DNA of 64,000 nt from the NCBI GenBank assembly GCA_030068145.1, contig JAPJBO010000013.1, forward strand, positions 570,001 through 634,000. Reading direction: 5' to 3'. The stretch is from Diplonema papillatum (Eukaryota; Euglenozoa; Diplonemea; Diplonemida; Diplonemidae). The notes under the pieces were generated by a model that worked only from the letters and a program-made list of their open reading frames with translations, was not told the origin of the DNA and made no database searches. Positions 36,601 to 47,452 of the stretch are shown in pieces. The position numbers and the translations under genes are program-made. Within the stretch, counting starts at the first letter, position 1, and each line of letters starts with the position of its first letter.

Positions 36601-37951
36601 GCACCCCGGAGCCGTTTTGGCGGCGATCGCGCGAGTTGGGGAAGGCTACACCCTCGACAAGCTGGCGGCGGACCTCGAAACAGGGTGCGGGAGAGGCCGT
36701 CGGCCGTTTTCTCTCCCGCCGTGGGAACTGCGGTGCCTGACCGCATGCCCGCTCACCGCGTTGGAGACGTTGCGCCGCGTCATCGACGAGAATCGCGCGG
36801 AAGCGTCGGGCGGCAGGCCGTGCGAAGCGTTCGCGAGCTTGCCGTTCTTCACGTGCCTCGACGGCGTCCTGCACGCGACCGTAACGTGTCACGCGCTCTT
36901 CCGCGAGCCCGATGATCCCCCCGGCAGCCTCGCCCGGCCTCCGGCGGCAGAGGATTACAGCAGGGAACACCTCAAAGCGGCGAACCTCCCCGCCTTGTCG
37001 CGGTTGCTCTGCCTGCTCGTTCCGAACGAGAGCGCCGGTGACGACGAAGCGGCCGCCGCGCGGCGGGGCGTCGTCATGGATGAGTTCCTGCGGACGCTGG
37101 CGGGCTGCGAGCGCTGGTATTCGAAGGCAGAGCTCGGGTTTCTGTACACGCGCGCTTGTTTGACGGCGTACACAGGCACCGCCGACGAGGAACAGTTCAT
37201 GCTCGTCGACGCGCGGGAGTACGACGAATACTCGGACTCACTGCGCTGGCGCGGGACGGTTGCTGACGAGTCGTTCTTTTGGTACGCAGTATCAGAATGC
37301 TTCGAAGGCAGTGCCTTGTTCTCCGAGGACGCGGGCAACCACGAGTCGCGGTTTTGGATAGCAGCGGCGCACTGTCTGGCTATGCAGTCCGTTCTCTTGC
37401 ACACGACGCCGTTGGACTCGCCTTGTTTGTGGTCAAAGGGCCCGCTTTCTATATTGCCGGATGCTTCGAATATCGAGTGGACAGTCGCTCTCTTCCGGCG
37501 AGTGACCACCGTCATACGGAGAATCGCCGCGTCGTACGAGGTGCGGTTCGGCGACGTGGGGACGGTGAAAGCCGACACTTTCATTGCGGCTGCCATCGAC
37601 GAGCTGCGCGTGTCGAAGGCGGAACTCGAGTCTATCCTTGGCACTTCAAGTAGACGGTGCAAGCAGTTCACTGTCGGGCATTGGTTCAAACTCCACGCCT
37701 GGCGTGTGCTGGTCAACACCGTGTTTTTCTACTACGACGCTACCGGCTCAGGCATCTCGGCAACGGCGTTGTACCATCACCTGCACTGCCCGCTTCGCAC
37801 TTCCATGGTTCTGCATCAGTACGGTACTGGGCCGTCGGCGCACGCTCCGTTCTACTTGCCGTATCTGCAGCACCCGTCTCGTCGGGTGCTGCAAGCTGAC
37901 GGTTTTTCTCGCTTCTGCTGCAGTCTGGCCTTTTCAGCCTCCCCGAACTGA
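33686..37951 (+). CDS. Large helical protein of unknown function, two exons
   Basis: Spliced reading join(33686..34907, 35208..37951), 1,321 residues. The intron is 300 nt with donor G|GTATGC and acceptor CTGCAG, and the split glycine codon restores the frame exactly. Residues 1-200 are helical. About 205-280 are disordered and very basic (for example GARRRKVEARRPVVAAA), a likely nucleic-acid or nuclear-localising segment. Most of exon 2 looks like alpha-helical globular protein with many Cys, Trp and Leu. I recognise no family. The long open frames on the opposite strand (33881-35062 and 35576-36970) are composition shadows. The coding call is strong because of length and the in-phase splice; the start may lie further upstream. 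Confidence 0.75.
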
Positions 37952-38596
37952 ACGAACCAGCAGCAAGAGGCAACCGCTCGGGCTCAATGCTGCTTCGATT
38001 TGTGCTCAGTTTTGATCCCCCGAACGAAAGTGCTTTGTCGAACGACCCACCTACATCTCAGGATGGAGAGAATAAGCACCGAAGATTGGATGCCGGACGG
38101 AGTATGTATAGCTTCTTGCCTCCCAGTTCGTTGCATTTACACTGACCTTTGTAAAGGACACAGCTTTCACGACGGTCTTTTCTCCATCGACTCAGTTTGA
38201 CCTATCGCCGAAACGGGCCGAACAGGAAGCAGTGCACAGATTTGCAGCTTGAATTGGCAGATGCTTGTGGGCGAATGGAAGGCAGGAGTAGATCTCGAAG
38301 GGTTCGAATCCCGGGGAGGGCGAGAATGAGGCAATGATTCTTGGCAAGAAGGGGGTGAGGGGATGGGGTGTCCCCTCAGCAGTCTCATGGCCTGCGTATT
38401 CACATCCACAAATGTGCTTCACTGAGCTGACAATTATGCGGGGGTTACAGAGTGGCAACCGTCAGGTGCCCAAGTCAGAGACGCGCGTCATCACCTGCCG
38501 ACCGTGCGTGTCTGTGTGTCAGTGACGGTTTGAACTTCGCGCACCACAACAGAAGACACACAGTCCGCGACAGCAGGTTAAAGGAAAAGAACAACA
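37952..38596. other. Spacer with a weak tRNA-like box pair
   Basis: Near 38268-38310 a TGGGCGAATGG box (A-box-like) is followed by GGGTTCGAATCCC (B-box-like), but stems do not pair as in a tRNA. It could be a decayed tRNA or SINE head. Nothing else is supported. Confidence 0.4.
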
Positions 38597-39382
38597 ATGA
38601 CGCCCAAAGTGAAGGTGCTGGTGCTGGGCGGCACCGGCATGGTTGGGGCGCACGTTTGCCGGGAGGCGGTGCAACGCGGCATGGCTGTCACGTCATTCAC
38701 GCGCAGCAAACCGAGATCTCGTTCGGAGCCGTACCGCCTGCAGCATTTTGACGTCGCGGCTGTCGACTGGCAAACCGGCGACGCAACCGACGAGCAGCAA
38801 GTGAAGCAGATTATCAACACCGTCGAGCCTGACGCAGTTGTACACTGCGTCGGAGCACTGTTCGACGAGAAGTCGTGGTTTGCCTCGATGAACCCGGCGA
38901 TGAGTGGGGCCGGAAGTGACTGCAAAGGCTCGTACAACGATTTGGTGGTCACACCTATGGTCGCCTCGCTGAGCGCCCTGGCCGCGCAGAAGGGGCCGAA
39001 CACGTTCATATTCGTGTCCGCCTGCGAGGTGGGCTGGGTGGACGGCGACAAGGGATTTCTGGGCCGCATAGCAGACACGATGGCGCCGCCGTTCCTGAAG
39101 CGGTACCTGCAAGCAAAGCGTGAGGCGGAAGCCCTGCTTAAAGAGGAAACCAGCGAGGCGACGACGAGCGAAGGGGAGCGGAAAACCCGCTGCGTGGTTT
39201 GGCGGCCGTCACTCATCCTCTCAGACGCAGCTCCCCGATCTGGCATCTCGACCATGATGAAATACAGCCCAGTTGCCGACCCTCCTGTCCAAGCAGCTTC
39301 ACTCGCCCGAGGGATCGTCGATTCCGTTCAAGACACCTCCTACCACGGAGTCTACCGCGTCAAAGACTTGAAAGACATCTAA
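38597..39382 (+). CDS. COQ11/YLR290C-like atypical SDR
   Basis: A single exon from an ATG at 38597, 261 residues. The N-terminal Rossmann motif is LVLGGTGMVGAHVCREAVQR (residues 7-26), followed by TSFTRS, VVHCVGALFDEKSWF, FIFVSACEVGW, YLQAKREAEALL and VVWRPSLIL. The order and spacing match yeast Coq11 (NAD(P)-binding, associated with the mitochondrial coenzyme Q synthesis complex) and the related atypical SDRs near NDUFA9. The canonical YxxxK appears as YLQAK. No clear mitochondrial presequence is seen. A role in ubiquinone synthesis is inferred by family. Confidence 0.75.
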   Translation: MTPKVKVLVLGGTGMVGAHVCREAVQRGMAVTSFTRSKPRSRSEPYRLQHFDVAAVDWQTGDATDEQQVKQIINTVEPDAVVHCVGALFDEKSWFASMNPAMSGAGSDCKGSYNDLVVTPMVASLSALAAQKGPNTFIFVSACEVGWVDGDKGFLGRIADTMAPPFLKRYLQAKREAEALLKEETSEATTSEGERKTRCVVWRPSLILSDAAPRSGISTMMKYSPVADPPVQAASLARGIVDSVQDTSYHGVYRVKDLKDI

Positions 39383-40493
39383 CACCGGGTTGCACCGACC
39401 ACGATCTCACTGACCTCATGCACCCGTCTGGCCTTTTCCGCTCGTTGACTTAACCAGTCCTCCTGCGGGGAAAAGAAGAAAAGGGGGCCGACGGCGCTGG
39501 GCTCTCCTGTTCGTTTATTATTCGCTGTCATCCGATTTGTAGCCAACCTCGGATAAAAGAGAGCGGAGTGAGCTTGGTCTATTTATGTAACACTACTAAC
39601 ATTTCGATACGCGTAGGTATTTCTTCCCCTTTCTTTTTTTTCGTGCGCGCCTGGCTTGCATGACTAAAAACCTTCAAAATTATAAAAAAAGAAACACACG
39701 CATCCGACGGCGATACCGTGTTGTACCACAGGATACACCATGGAGTGCCGGTGTTGCTGTGGACGGCTTGACACCGAGATGGACACGCCTGGCACCAGGC
39801 TCGTAAAGTCATCCGGAAGCTTGGGGGGAATCTTCATCCTTTTTCCTTTTTGAGTATTATTCGGGCCACTGGTCGCACGCTGCAGACGATTGTCCGCCAT
39901 GCCTGCTGGTTCCAGGTGTAGGCAAAGGCGGCATCGTTTTCTTGCAGGTGGTCCATACACGCTTCAGGACCTCTCCCTTCGAGCGCAGTTCTTCCTGATT
40001 ACCTAGCCCTTGCCTCGAAACGTATTCTTCAAACCTTTCTCGGCACGCGCGAGGTTCAAAACGAAGATATCCCTCAGGTCTTGCCATTTCTTCGAGAACA
40101 CGCAGCTTTGAGTCGACTTGATGGAACAGACGGTGCGAGGGTCGCCGTTCTTCGCCTGCTAGCTCACTCCGGAAGCGTCGTTGTTGGATATTTCACGCAT
40201 ACAATGTCATCCAAAAGATCCAAGACCGCTCTTTCTTTCGACTTCGCGAGGTATCCAATCTGGAAGCCCCCGGCGAAGAAAAAGATGGCAAGATGACAGG
40301 ACAGGATTGTCACGAAGTCCGCGAGAAACTGTAACAATTCGTCAAAAAAAAAAAACACGAAGCTATCGGTTAGTAAGTTCAGGGGCACGTTTCAACTTGA
40401 CCCAAGACATACCAGGTGAAAACGAAAACCCCCCACGTGAAGAGAGGGCCCGCCAAAACTCGGCCTCATTAAACAAAAAGCCCCGTTCCTCGC
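39383..40493. other. Spacer with a possible minus-strand gene
   Basis: On the minus strand, about 40180 down to 39980 reads as charged helical protein (RLFHQVDSKLRVLEEMARPE, then YVSRQGLGNQEELRSKGEVL). A hydrophobic stretch lies upstream (40370-40230, with GGFQIGYLAKSKERAVLDLL). I could not join these with in-phase splice sites, so no gene is called. If real it would be the only minus-strand gene here. A run of 13 A's lies at 40344-40356. Confidence 0.4.
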
Positions 40494-41474
40494 ATGAACG
40501 GATTCGTGCTGGTTGAAACGACGACCGGAAACCCGGTGCATCAAGCTGTGTGGGAGCCTGGGTTCGGATTGCCTGGATTGTCCGATGGAGCGACGGGTGC
40601 TGTTTCCGCAATGTCCCTCGCAGCGTTGTTGAGCTCGATATGCATGAAATGCGCAGATGCTTTTGGAGGCGGTGATACCCATTCAATCAGAAGCTTCGAA
40701 AGTGACAGTGTCCGCGTAGCCCTGCGGGAGTTCCGCAATGCGCATTTGACGTGCGTGTTTGTGTGCTGTGGCGACATCACGATGGAGTATGCCAAGCGGC
40801 TTGCGAATGAAGTCGGCGAGAGCTTCATCGCGCTTCATACGGACGCTATTGAAAAGGCTGCTGAAGGTAAGGTCATACCCCTAAAGAAGGCAGTCCGTCC
40901 TATTGTGGTTAACGCTGTCTGGAGCGCGCTACAAGCCTGCCACGACCGCCTACTGCTCAGCCTGCCAGCCCACATGGAGACCAACGACGATGGTTATCAG
41001 TGGTTGTTCACGTTGTACTCCCCCGAGCTGTCCGCTTCGATTCGAAAAGACGAACCGGCAGACGGCGCTGAAGCAGCGTTGGTTCCCTGTGACGCGAAAG
41101 GACCCTTCATCACTTCAGGCGTACCAGCTGGCGCGATCAATGGCCGCGACATCATAAAGCTCCTCGTCACCCTGTCGCAGATGCACAGACATCTCTCCTC
41201 CGCCAACGCCTCGCACCACTTCAGTCATGCTATGCGGTCTCAGAGTATAGATGGAACCATGCACGCAGTTGTGCGGGACGACTACTACACTGTACTTTGG
41301 GTCGCCGATTGTCACCAAAGCGAGTACAACAAGTCTTTTACCGAGCAAGCACTTCCGGCGGCGCAAGTCAATTCGCTGAGGGCTATGCTCCGCTTTGTGC
41401 ACGACAAGAAGCTCGTGCCGGAAGCAATCGCCTCGGCACCTCCCGACATCGACAAGGAGAACGTGGCGACCTGA
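40494..41474 (+). CDS. Longin-like protein, uncertain family
   Basis: A single exon of 326 residues from an ATG at 40494. The first 125 residues have the alternating strand-helix pattern of a longin/roadblock-like domain: GFVLVETTTGNPVH, a GLPGLSDG turn, SLAALLSSICMKCADAF, then a strand pair ending CVFVCCGDITMEYAKRLA. That resembles the first longin domain of Fuzzy/MON1/CCZ1-type trafficking proteins, but I see no diagnostic motif. The rest is mixed and ends in a polar tail. The family call is weak, the coding call good. Confidence 0.6.
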   Translation: MNGFVLVETTTGNPVHQAVWEPGFGLPGLSDGATGAVSAMSLAALLSSICMKCADAFGGGDTHSIRSFESDSVRVALREFRNAHLTCVFVCCGDITMEYAKRLANEVGESFIALHTDAIEKAAEGKVIPLKKAVRPIVVNAVWSALQACHDRLLLSLPAHMETNDDGYQWLFTLYSPELSASIRKDEPADGAEAALVPCDAKGPFITSGVPAGAINGRDIIKLLVTLSQMHRHLSSANASHHFSHAMRSQSIDGTMHAVVRDDYYTVLWVADCHQSEYNKSFTEQALPAAQVNSLRAMLRFVHDKKLVPEAIASAPPDIDKENVAT

Positions 41475-42523
41475 GCAGCCAAAAGCTGGCCTCAACGCCC
41501 CCCTTGCGTCGTGCACATGGCGGTGGTGGCTTCTGCCAGCGCCCGAATGCCAACGTCCTTTTCGCGTAGAAGACGATTCAGATTCTTGTCTCGTGGTTGC
41601 GATGATAGTTGCGCACGGTTAGCCTTATTTCTGCCCTACCTAGTGACACTACCTAGTGACCCTACCTAGTGACCCTACCTAGTGACACTACCTAGTGACA
41701 CTACCTAGTGACACTACCTAGTGACCCTACCTAGTGACGCTCCTGGTGGTGAACGGGCAGTCGAGGTACGGAAACAGAAAGCGATTCCGCCCTATCTCCC
41801 CTCGTCGCATATACTTTCGCAGTGACATGAGGCGCCAGCATAGCTGGCTTGGCTCCCTTGCCAAAACACCCGTCTCTTTCCCTCGAAGTTACCAAGCAAA
41901 AATAAAAGAAGGACCGTTTGAGTGTCTGAAGGGTTTTCCGTCTCGCTGATGCTGTAAATCGTCACGGGAGGGGACGAAGAGAAAAGAATAAAGAACATCC
42001 AGTCACATGAATGACCTTCACCGCTCTCTTCTCGGGTCTACGGGCGAGTGCGCAAACAGCCAGGTCACAAGAACGCTACCTCTGGGCCCAAATCGCCAGC
42101 CGTGCTGCTGGAGCGATGCCCAGGACGAGCACAAGCGACGCTGAGGTAGCTAGTCTTGGTCGCGCATGGCTGTGTCTGACAAACGGGTAGTACCTATTCC
42201 CTGCGTGCTGCAGTGTTGGTTCCGAGTAAGAGGCGCCACATCAGGTCGGTCAGTGCCGCAACAGAATTTGCAGGCGTCATCACGGAAAGGGTGCCTCGCC
42301 CGCTCTTGGCTATCCATCAACAACTTCCCCGTACCCCGGCGCACTCAGAGAAGATTCGTCAGCGTCTGGTACTCGTAGCACGTGTTGCAAACTCGCACGG
42401 GGAGGAGTTGCGAGTCGAGAACCACCTAGCTTACTGCAATGTTCATTAGGTAGGTGGGGGTGCGGAATCGGCCCCTGTCGGCTGAGGGAGGGAGGGAAAA
42501 CGCGAAAGGGTAGATAACGCACA
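41475..42523. other. Spacer holding a 13-bp minisatellite
   Basis: Apart from the tandem array at 41635-41738 I see no gene. Small open frames on both strands have no protein-like character. Confidence 0.5.
41635..41738 (+). repeat. 13-bp minisatellite, eight units
   Basis: Eight near-perfect head-to-tail units of CTACCTAGTGACM (M = A or C), differing almost only at the last base. There is no spacing or unique spacer, so this is not a CRISPR. Confidence 0.95.
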
Positions 42524-44056
42524 ATGCGCGTCGGAAAGCTCCCCGTATCGCTGACCGAGATCGAGGAAAAGATCTTCAACCTGCTGCTGCAGGTGAACTC
42601 GACGTACAAGCTCGGGTGCACGCTGCGCGTGGCCGGAGGCTGGGTACGTGACCGGCTGCTGAAAGATTACTCACACGACATCGATGTCGCGTTGGAGGGA
42701 AGGACAGAGTCGGGAAGCGTGATGACAGGTGCTGTCTTTGGCAGCTACATCGTGAAGTACCAGGAGGACCACGGCATGGAAACACGGCACGTCGGCGTCA
42801 TCAAAATCAACCCAGAACAGTCGAAGCACTTGGAGACCGCAACTACGCACATCTTCGGGCAGGAAATCGATATCGTCAACCTCAGATGCGAAGAGTACGC
42901 ACAGTCACGGATCCCAGTTGTCCGCCCCGGCACACCTTTGGAGGACGCCCAGCGAAGAGACCTCACTATAAACGCGCTGTTTTATAACTTACACACGCAA
43001 GAAGTAGAAGACTTCACAACCGGCTTGCAGGACCTCGAAAGCCGGTACGTACGGACTCCTTTGGCACCACAGGAAACATTCTGTGACGATCCGCTGCGAT
43101 TGCTGCGGTGCGTTCGGTTTGCATGCCGGTTCAACTGTGAAATCGATCAAGCAATCATAGAAGCCGCTCGCATGCCTAGTATTCACGAGGCCCTGCGGCT
43201 GAAAGTGTCTCGTGAGCGTGTCGGCATCGAGGTGAGGAAAATGCTATCGGGCGAACAAGCCGGTCGGGCTATGGAGACGTTCAAGCTCTTTGGTGTGCAG
43301 GACTGCGTTTTTCAGAGCTGCCGCTGCGATAAGAAGGGAAACATTATATCACACGAGAAAGTTACGTTCGGAGACGGTGAATGGGCCGTCGGCGTACACA
43401 ACGTGAAGGAACTGCACAACGTTTACGCGTCTGTAGTGCCCAGCGATCAACTGACAGAGAACCCGAGCGGCGTGAAGCCATCCGTCGGTGCGACGCTGGC
43501 TGCGATGCTGATCGCCAAAGGGGATTTGCCGCCGGTAGAACAAGGCGCGCTTGCCGCGTTTCTCACGAACGTCACCACCAACGGCTTGAAGTACTCGAAG
43601 AGGATAGCTACTATTACACACGCTATCATCGCCGCAGCACGGGAGCTGGCTGGCATGTGGAAACTCGGGAAGCAAGTCGCAACCGAGGCTGAGAAAGATG
43701 AGGACAAGCCACTGCGTGACCCATTGATGGCTGCCCCCAAGTTCGACTTGACGCCTATCGAAAAGGAGCGTGGGTTGACATACGAACCCGAGGATGAGCT
43801 GCCCGTGACGCAGCGCAGCCTTCTCTGCGACGGGATGCAGCTGTCCCGCGTGCAGTACAACGAAGAAGGCACAATTGTCGTTCTTCTCTTCTGGAAAGAG
43901 GCTCTTCTACTCGCCAACTTGCTCGTTGACGGCACGTGTCAGGCCGCAATGCAGCTCATCTCGCACATCGAAGCGGATCCCATCCTCTCCGGCGTTCCTA
44001 CCATGGAACCGGCGATCCGAGGTGACCAGCTCCAGGTTTGTGCTCCGTTTGTGTAG
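42524..44056 (+). CDS. CCA tRNA nucleotidyltransferase (class II)
   Basis: A single exon of 510 residues from an ATG at 42524. The enzyme adds or repairs the 3' CCA of tRNAs. The nucleotidyltransferase signature is complete: LRVAGGWVRDRLL (near residues 34-46), the metal-binding SHDIDVAL (DxD), the RRDLTINALFYNL motif, then DDPLRLLRCVRFACRF of the neck and the following ERVGIEVRKML helix. The length suits eukaryotic members (about 430-550). No clear organelle presequence is seen. The C-terminus ends near a CAG|GTTTGT site, so a short further exon cannot be excluded. Confidence 0.93.
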   Translation: MRVGKLPVSLTEIEEKIFNLLLQVNSTYKLGCTLRVAGGWVRDRLLKDYSHDIDVALEGRTESGSVMTGAVFGSYIVKYQEDHGMETRHVGVIKINPEQSKHLETATTHIFGQEIDIVNLRCEEYAQSRIPVVRPGTPLEDAQRRDLTINALFYNLHTQEVEDFTTGLQDLESRYVRTPLAPQETFCDDPLRLLRCVRFACRFNCEIDQAIIEAARMPSIHEALRLKVSRERVGIEVRKMLSGEQAGRAMETFKLFGVQDCVFQSCRCDKKGNIISHEKVTFGDGEWAVGVHNVKELHNVYASVVPSDQLTENPSGVKPSVGATLAAMLIAKGDLPPVEQGALAAFLTNVTTNGLKYSKRIATITHAIIAAARELAGMWKLGKQVATEAEKDEDKPLRDPLMAAPKFDLTPIEKERGLTYEPEDELPVTQRSLLCDGMQLSRVQYNEEGTIVVLLFWKEALLLANLLVDGTCQAAMQLISHIEADPILSGVPTMEPAIRGDQLQVCAPFV

Positions 44057-44132
44057 CACCTAGGCACTTAAGAATAAGTACGTGCGCTTGGCTAAAGGCC
44101 GGCGCGGGGCGAGACTGGAGGCAGCAGCTACT

Positions 44133-44727
44133 GGGGGGGGGGGTCGAATACAGGAGGTACCTTGAATACAAGAGGTACCTTGAATGGAACAGGCATTTTG
44201 GAAATCAAAAAAGTTGGAGTTTTTCTTGGTCCGCATAACAGACCTTTTTAGAGTTAAAGTTCGCTTGAAATTCCGGGGTTTTAGAGTCTCCGTGTGACCG
44301 TTCATGAATGGATTCTCTTAGAGCAATTTTTGACGGCTTTCTGATCGCGATGAGCTCCGAGAAGAGAACCGTGAACAATAGACCCGGGACCAAAAATTAT
44401 GTGCGTGGTTCGTGGGTCTTTACCAGATGCGAGGCACCGGGCATGGAACCCACAGGGTTTCAATGGTAAAGGACGGGAATCGACCGATGGTTGGTGACAT
44501 TTCTTTGCTGGCTCATGTCCCTGTTTCGGCGAATTTGTGCTCGCGTTCAGCTCCGATGACGTGAAAAATAGACCCGGGGACCACAAATTACGTGCGTCTT
44601 CCAAGAAGAAGGGGGCTCCCGCGGGCACCGGGTTTGCGGTACTTTTTTCCGTTTCTTTTTCGGGAAATTTGAAGGATCGGCATGCCGAATACAAGAGGTA
44701 CCTCTTGTCTTCGACCCCCCCCCCACA
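44133..44727. mobile_element. 0.6-kb element with inverted ends and internal repeat
   Basis: The ends are inverted copies of a G-run plus GTCGAATACAGGAGGTACCT (left 44133-44161, right 44697-44727 on the opposite strand, a few mismatches). Near both ends a second AATACAAGAGGTACCT occurs. Inside, two segments share AATAGACCCGGG, ACCA, AAATTA and GTGCGT (44370-44406 and 44564-44599), an internal direct duplication. There is no coding capacity and no clear target-site duplication. Probably a MITE-type non-autonomous DNA transposon. Confidence 0.6.
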
Positions 44728-44989
44728 CTCCCTGCGACCCTTTTTCCCTTTCCCCTATTTTATTTTACACTTTCTTCGACGAAGACTTGATGCTAGCATC
44801 AAACATGCATGCGAGGCAGCATTCTGCCTAAACATTAAACTAAGTTTTTCCCCCCAGTAAAGTTCGGGAAACAGTAAACTAAGTTTTTCCCCCCAGCAAA
44901 GTTCGGGAAACAGTAAAGTTCGGGCGAAGCTAAGTTCTGGTGCAGCTCACGCTAAGTTCGAGTGATGCCCACCTGGTCCGGGCTCCTGG

Positions 44990-45064
44990 TAAGTTCCCCG
45001 AAACTCCCCGACACTTCCCCGAAACTCCCCGAAACTCCCCGCAACTCCCCGAAACTCCCCGATA
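44990..45064 (+). repeat. CCCCGAAACT decamer minisatellite, left copy
   Basis: About seven tandem units of CCCCGAAACT with small changes. Just upstream (44860-44940) are AAGTTCGGG-type repeats and a CCACCTGGTCC box. The same components recur at 52760-53035 with the CCACCTGGTCC box inverted. Confidence 0.85.
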
Positions 45065-45094
45065 CTCAGCCCGATTGTTGTGGGAAAAAGTGGG

Positions 45095-45245
45095 GCTGCC
45101 GGTGGGTGGGCAGATGTACAGGTTGGTAGTTGAGTGGACAGATGCGTGGATGGCGGTGGGCAGGTCGGTGGATGGGTGAACAGGTGGGTAGTTGGGTAGA
45201 CGGGTGCGGGCAAGTGGGTGAGGTGTGCAGGTAGGTGTGCTAGTG
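45095..45245 (+). repeat. Degenerate GGTG/GGTR-rich repeat
   Basis: An irregular run built of GGTGGG, GGTAGTT, GTGGA and CAGGT words on the + strand, strongly G/T-biased. Open frames over it (Pro/Thr/His-rich on the minus strand) are composition artefacts. Confidence 0.7.
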
Positions 45246-46007
45246 TGCTTCGGACGCGGCTCTCTTGAGCCGTCCGTGTTCCTCCTCCTCCGATCCTCTT
45301 CCTCTACTAACCGGATGCATCTACCAACTGTAGCTTGGACTCCTGGGCAGTTGTTGAGGCACACCCTTCAGCCTGCGGATTCGGAGGGCCTCAAGGCGAA
45401 CCAGCAGTTGTTGGAAAACCTGCAGGACCTGCCTTTGAGTCCTTGGACACAGGGAGGCGTCTGAACAGGACGCGTCGTGTGCATGTGCGCAGGTTCAACC
45501 ATCATCTGACTCTTCTGTTTGCGGTTGCAACCTTCGGTACCACGAGTTTGCCATTCTTATGTCAAACTCTCCAATCCCCTCTTGGGTTTTGGTTTGGGCA
45601 AAAAGTATTCGCGCCCGCCATCTCCCGATGACCTTCCCACTTCTGACCACGCTGCAGCAGTCACGTGTAAACCGGGCAGACCCAGTCGTCCCCCATCTGG
45701 TCCCGAACGACGAGCACCGCTCCTGCACCCGAGTTTAGCCTTCGATGATTGGAAGCCGCATAGGAAACAGTGGGTCAACCCATCCCGGAATTCTGAATTC
45801 GTGCACCCAGTTGAAAGGAGTGTCCACTTCGGAGTCCACGTTAACTTATGTGGGGAGTTGTAGAGTACGGGAGGAACCGGAAATCTCCGGAAAGATGGTA
45901 CCCGCATTCCAACTCGTCTCGGGAATGGTCAGTCGACGACCGTATGCAGGTGGGTGGAGGCCCTGGGACTGCGAAGGTGTGACCACCCCATAAGGAGGAC
46001 ACTCTAT
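45246..46007. other. Spacer inside the transposon island
   Basis: No gene supported. It contains copy C of the dispersed repeat at 45860-45925. A minus-strand frame at 45557-45907 is open but unrecognised. Confidence 0.5.
45860..45925 (+). repeat. Dispersed repeat, copy C
   Basis: Matches copies A (1291) and B (21724) across ACCGGAAA, CTCCGG, AGATGGT and CAACTCGTCTC with substitutions, but lacks the following CT microsatellite. Confidence 0.5.
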
Positions 46008-46264
46008 CACTCATTCCACGAAAAAGTGTCACAGATTTTGCTTCCTCATATCCGACATGTTCACGTCAAATTTTGAGCAAAATTCGGAATTTTTTTTAGT
46101 ACTAACAATCTTGTGGGTTGCCCTTCAATGTATTGTGCAGGCTAAAAAGACGTAGGCAGCGTGTTTTGGTGGTTGATCAGAATTCCTTACCTGAATACAC
46201 ACAGGGTAAATACAAGTGGGAAAACGATCAACCGGCACGCACAAACAAAGAAATAATCTTAGAA

Positions 46265-47296
46265 ATGGCTGAGCTGCTCAAGTCGAAAGACGACTGCGTC
46301 CCGGATGCCGTTGACTGGGAGGAGGTCAAGCTGAGTGCCTTCCCGGAAAACGCGGCTACAGCGGCGAGGGATGGAGACTGCGTGTTTGCGGACTGCTCCA
46401 CAGTGCACGGGCCGGATAGCACGGCTTGTGCTAGATGCGGGGGGGTCACGACGCCCACGTGTATCAGAAGCTTCGTGAAGCCGGCGGCTGCGGCTGCAAA
46501 GTTTCTCCCCGTGGCTTCGGCTGCGGCGTGGGTATGCCCACCGTGCCTTTGGGCGGTAGGGCAAGGGGCTCTGATGGTCCTCCCACGTGACGTCGGCTCG
46601 GACACTCTGAGCGAGGCGGGAACGAACCCACCAGATGTGGGAAAAGTCCTTGGTGCTGATCACCAGGACGAAACCGTTCGCGCTCTCGGTTCAGAGGCTG
46701 CCGTCCTGAGGGCCCAGATGGCCAGCCTGATGGCACTCAACAACAGCCTCCGGCAGAGGCTAGACGAGCAGCAACTAGCGGTTGTGCCCGTCAACCTGGA
46801 CATCCGGCGCGCAGTGTGCTGGGGGCCGTACGTGGCCACACCGTCCGGGTGCCAACAGATCCTTGCCAAGCTCAAGGAGAGGTACGGTCCTTTCCTGGAG
46901 GACCCCTCGGAGACTGGCTCGCACAGCGACCAGGAACGTCGCGTCATTTGGCAAGCTATGCTTGCGTTGCTGGTGGACGGCAGGTGGACGGAGAGCTGCT
47001 TGCCGGCAGTACATGTACTGCTGGTTCGATTGGAGGCTCTCCGCCTATGGAGTCGCGAAGCGACGTTTCTGGTCGGTGTCGCGAAGGCCTCGGCCTACGA
47101 GCGGACCTTGGCCGGCGTAGACTGGCAGGCCTTCGACGATGAAGTCGTGCGCAGGGCGAAAAGGGCCGTCGCGGACTCCGACTTAGTGAAGGAAGCACTA
47201 AGGAAGGAGCGGAACAAAGGAGCGGAGAAGGAGAGCAGGAAGCGCGGGGCTGGGAAGGGCGCGGAGTACCCGAGGGCCAAAGTGGCAAAAAAGTGA
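46265..47296 (+). mobile_element. Gag-like first ORF of the YR retroelement
   Basis: Fossil part. A protein of about 340 residues with a Cys-rich stretch near its start (pattern C..C...C..C...C), a central leucine-rich helix, and a very basic lysine/arginine tail, as in nucleic-acid-binding structural proteins of such elements. The frame is also open upstream into repeat A1. It appears whole. Confidence 0.6.
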
Positions 47297-47452
47297 CTGA
47301 AAGTCGCAAACTCGGGGGAGAGAGTCTTCGACGGCCTCATCGAAGCCTTCCGGCCGCGAAAGCGGGACTACGAGGTAGACCCCGAGGAGGTACCGGCCTT
47401 ATGCCAACGCACGTCGAACCGTCTGATACGGGCGTACAAGGACGCGGGCCCC

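Noticed and set aside
31753-36970. Minus-strand frames of 309, 393 and 464 codons
   Set aside because: They mirror + strand exons with in-phase introns and show Arg/Ala/Pro-rich antisense composition.
41635-41738. CRISPR array
   Set aside because: Units are contiguous 13-mers without unique spacers, in a eukaryotic context.
44990-45064. Internal telomere-like repeat
   Set aside because: The decamer CCCCGAAACT resembles no known telomere repeat and lies inside a transposon island beside other repeats.
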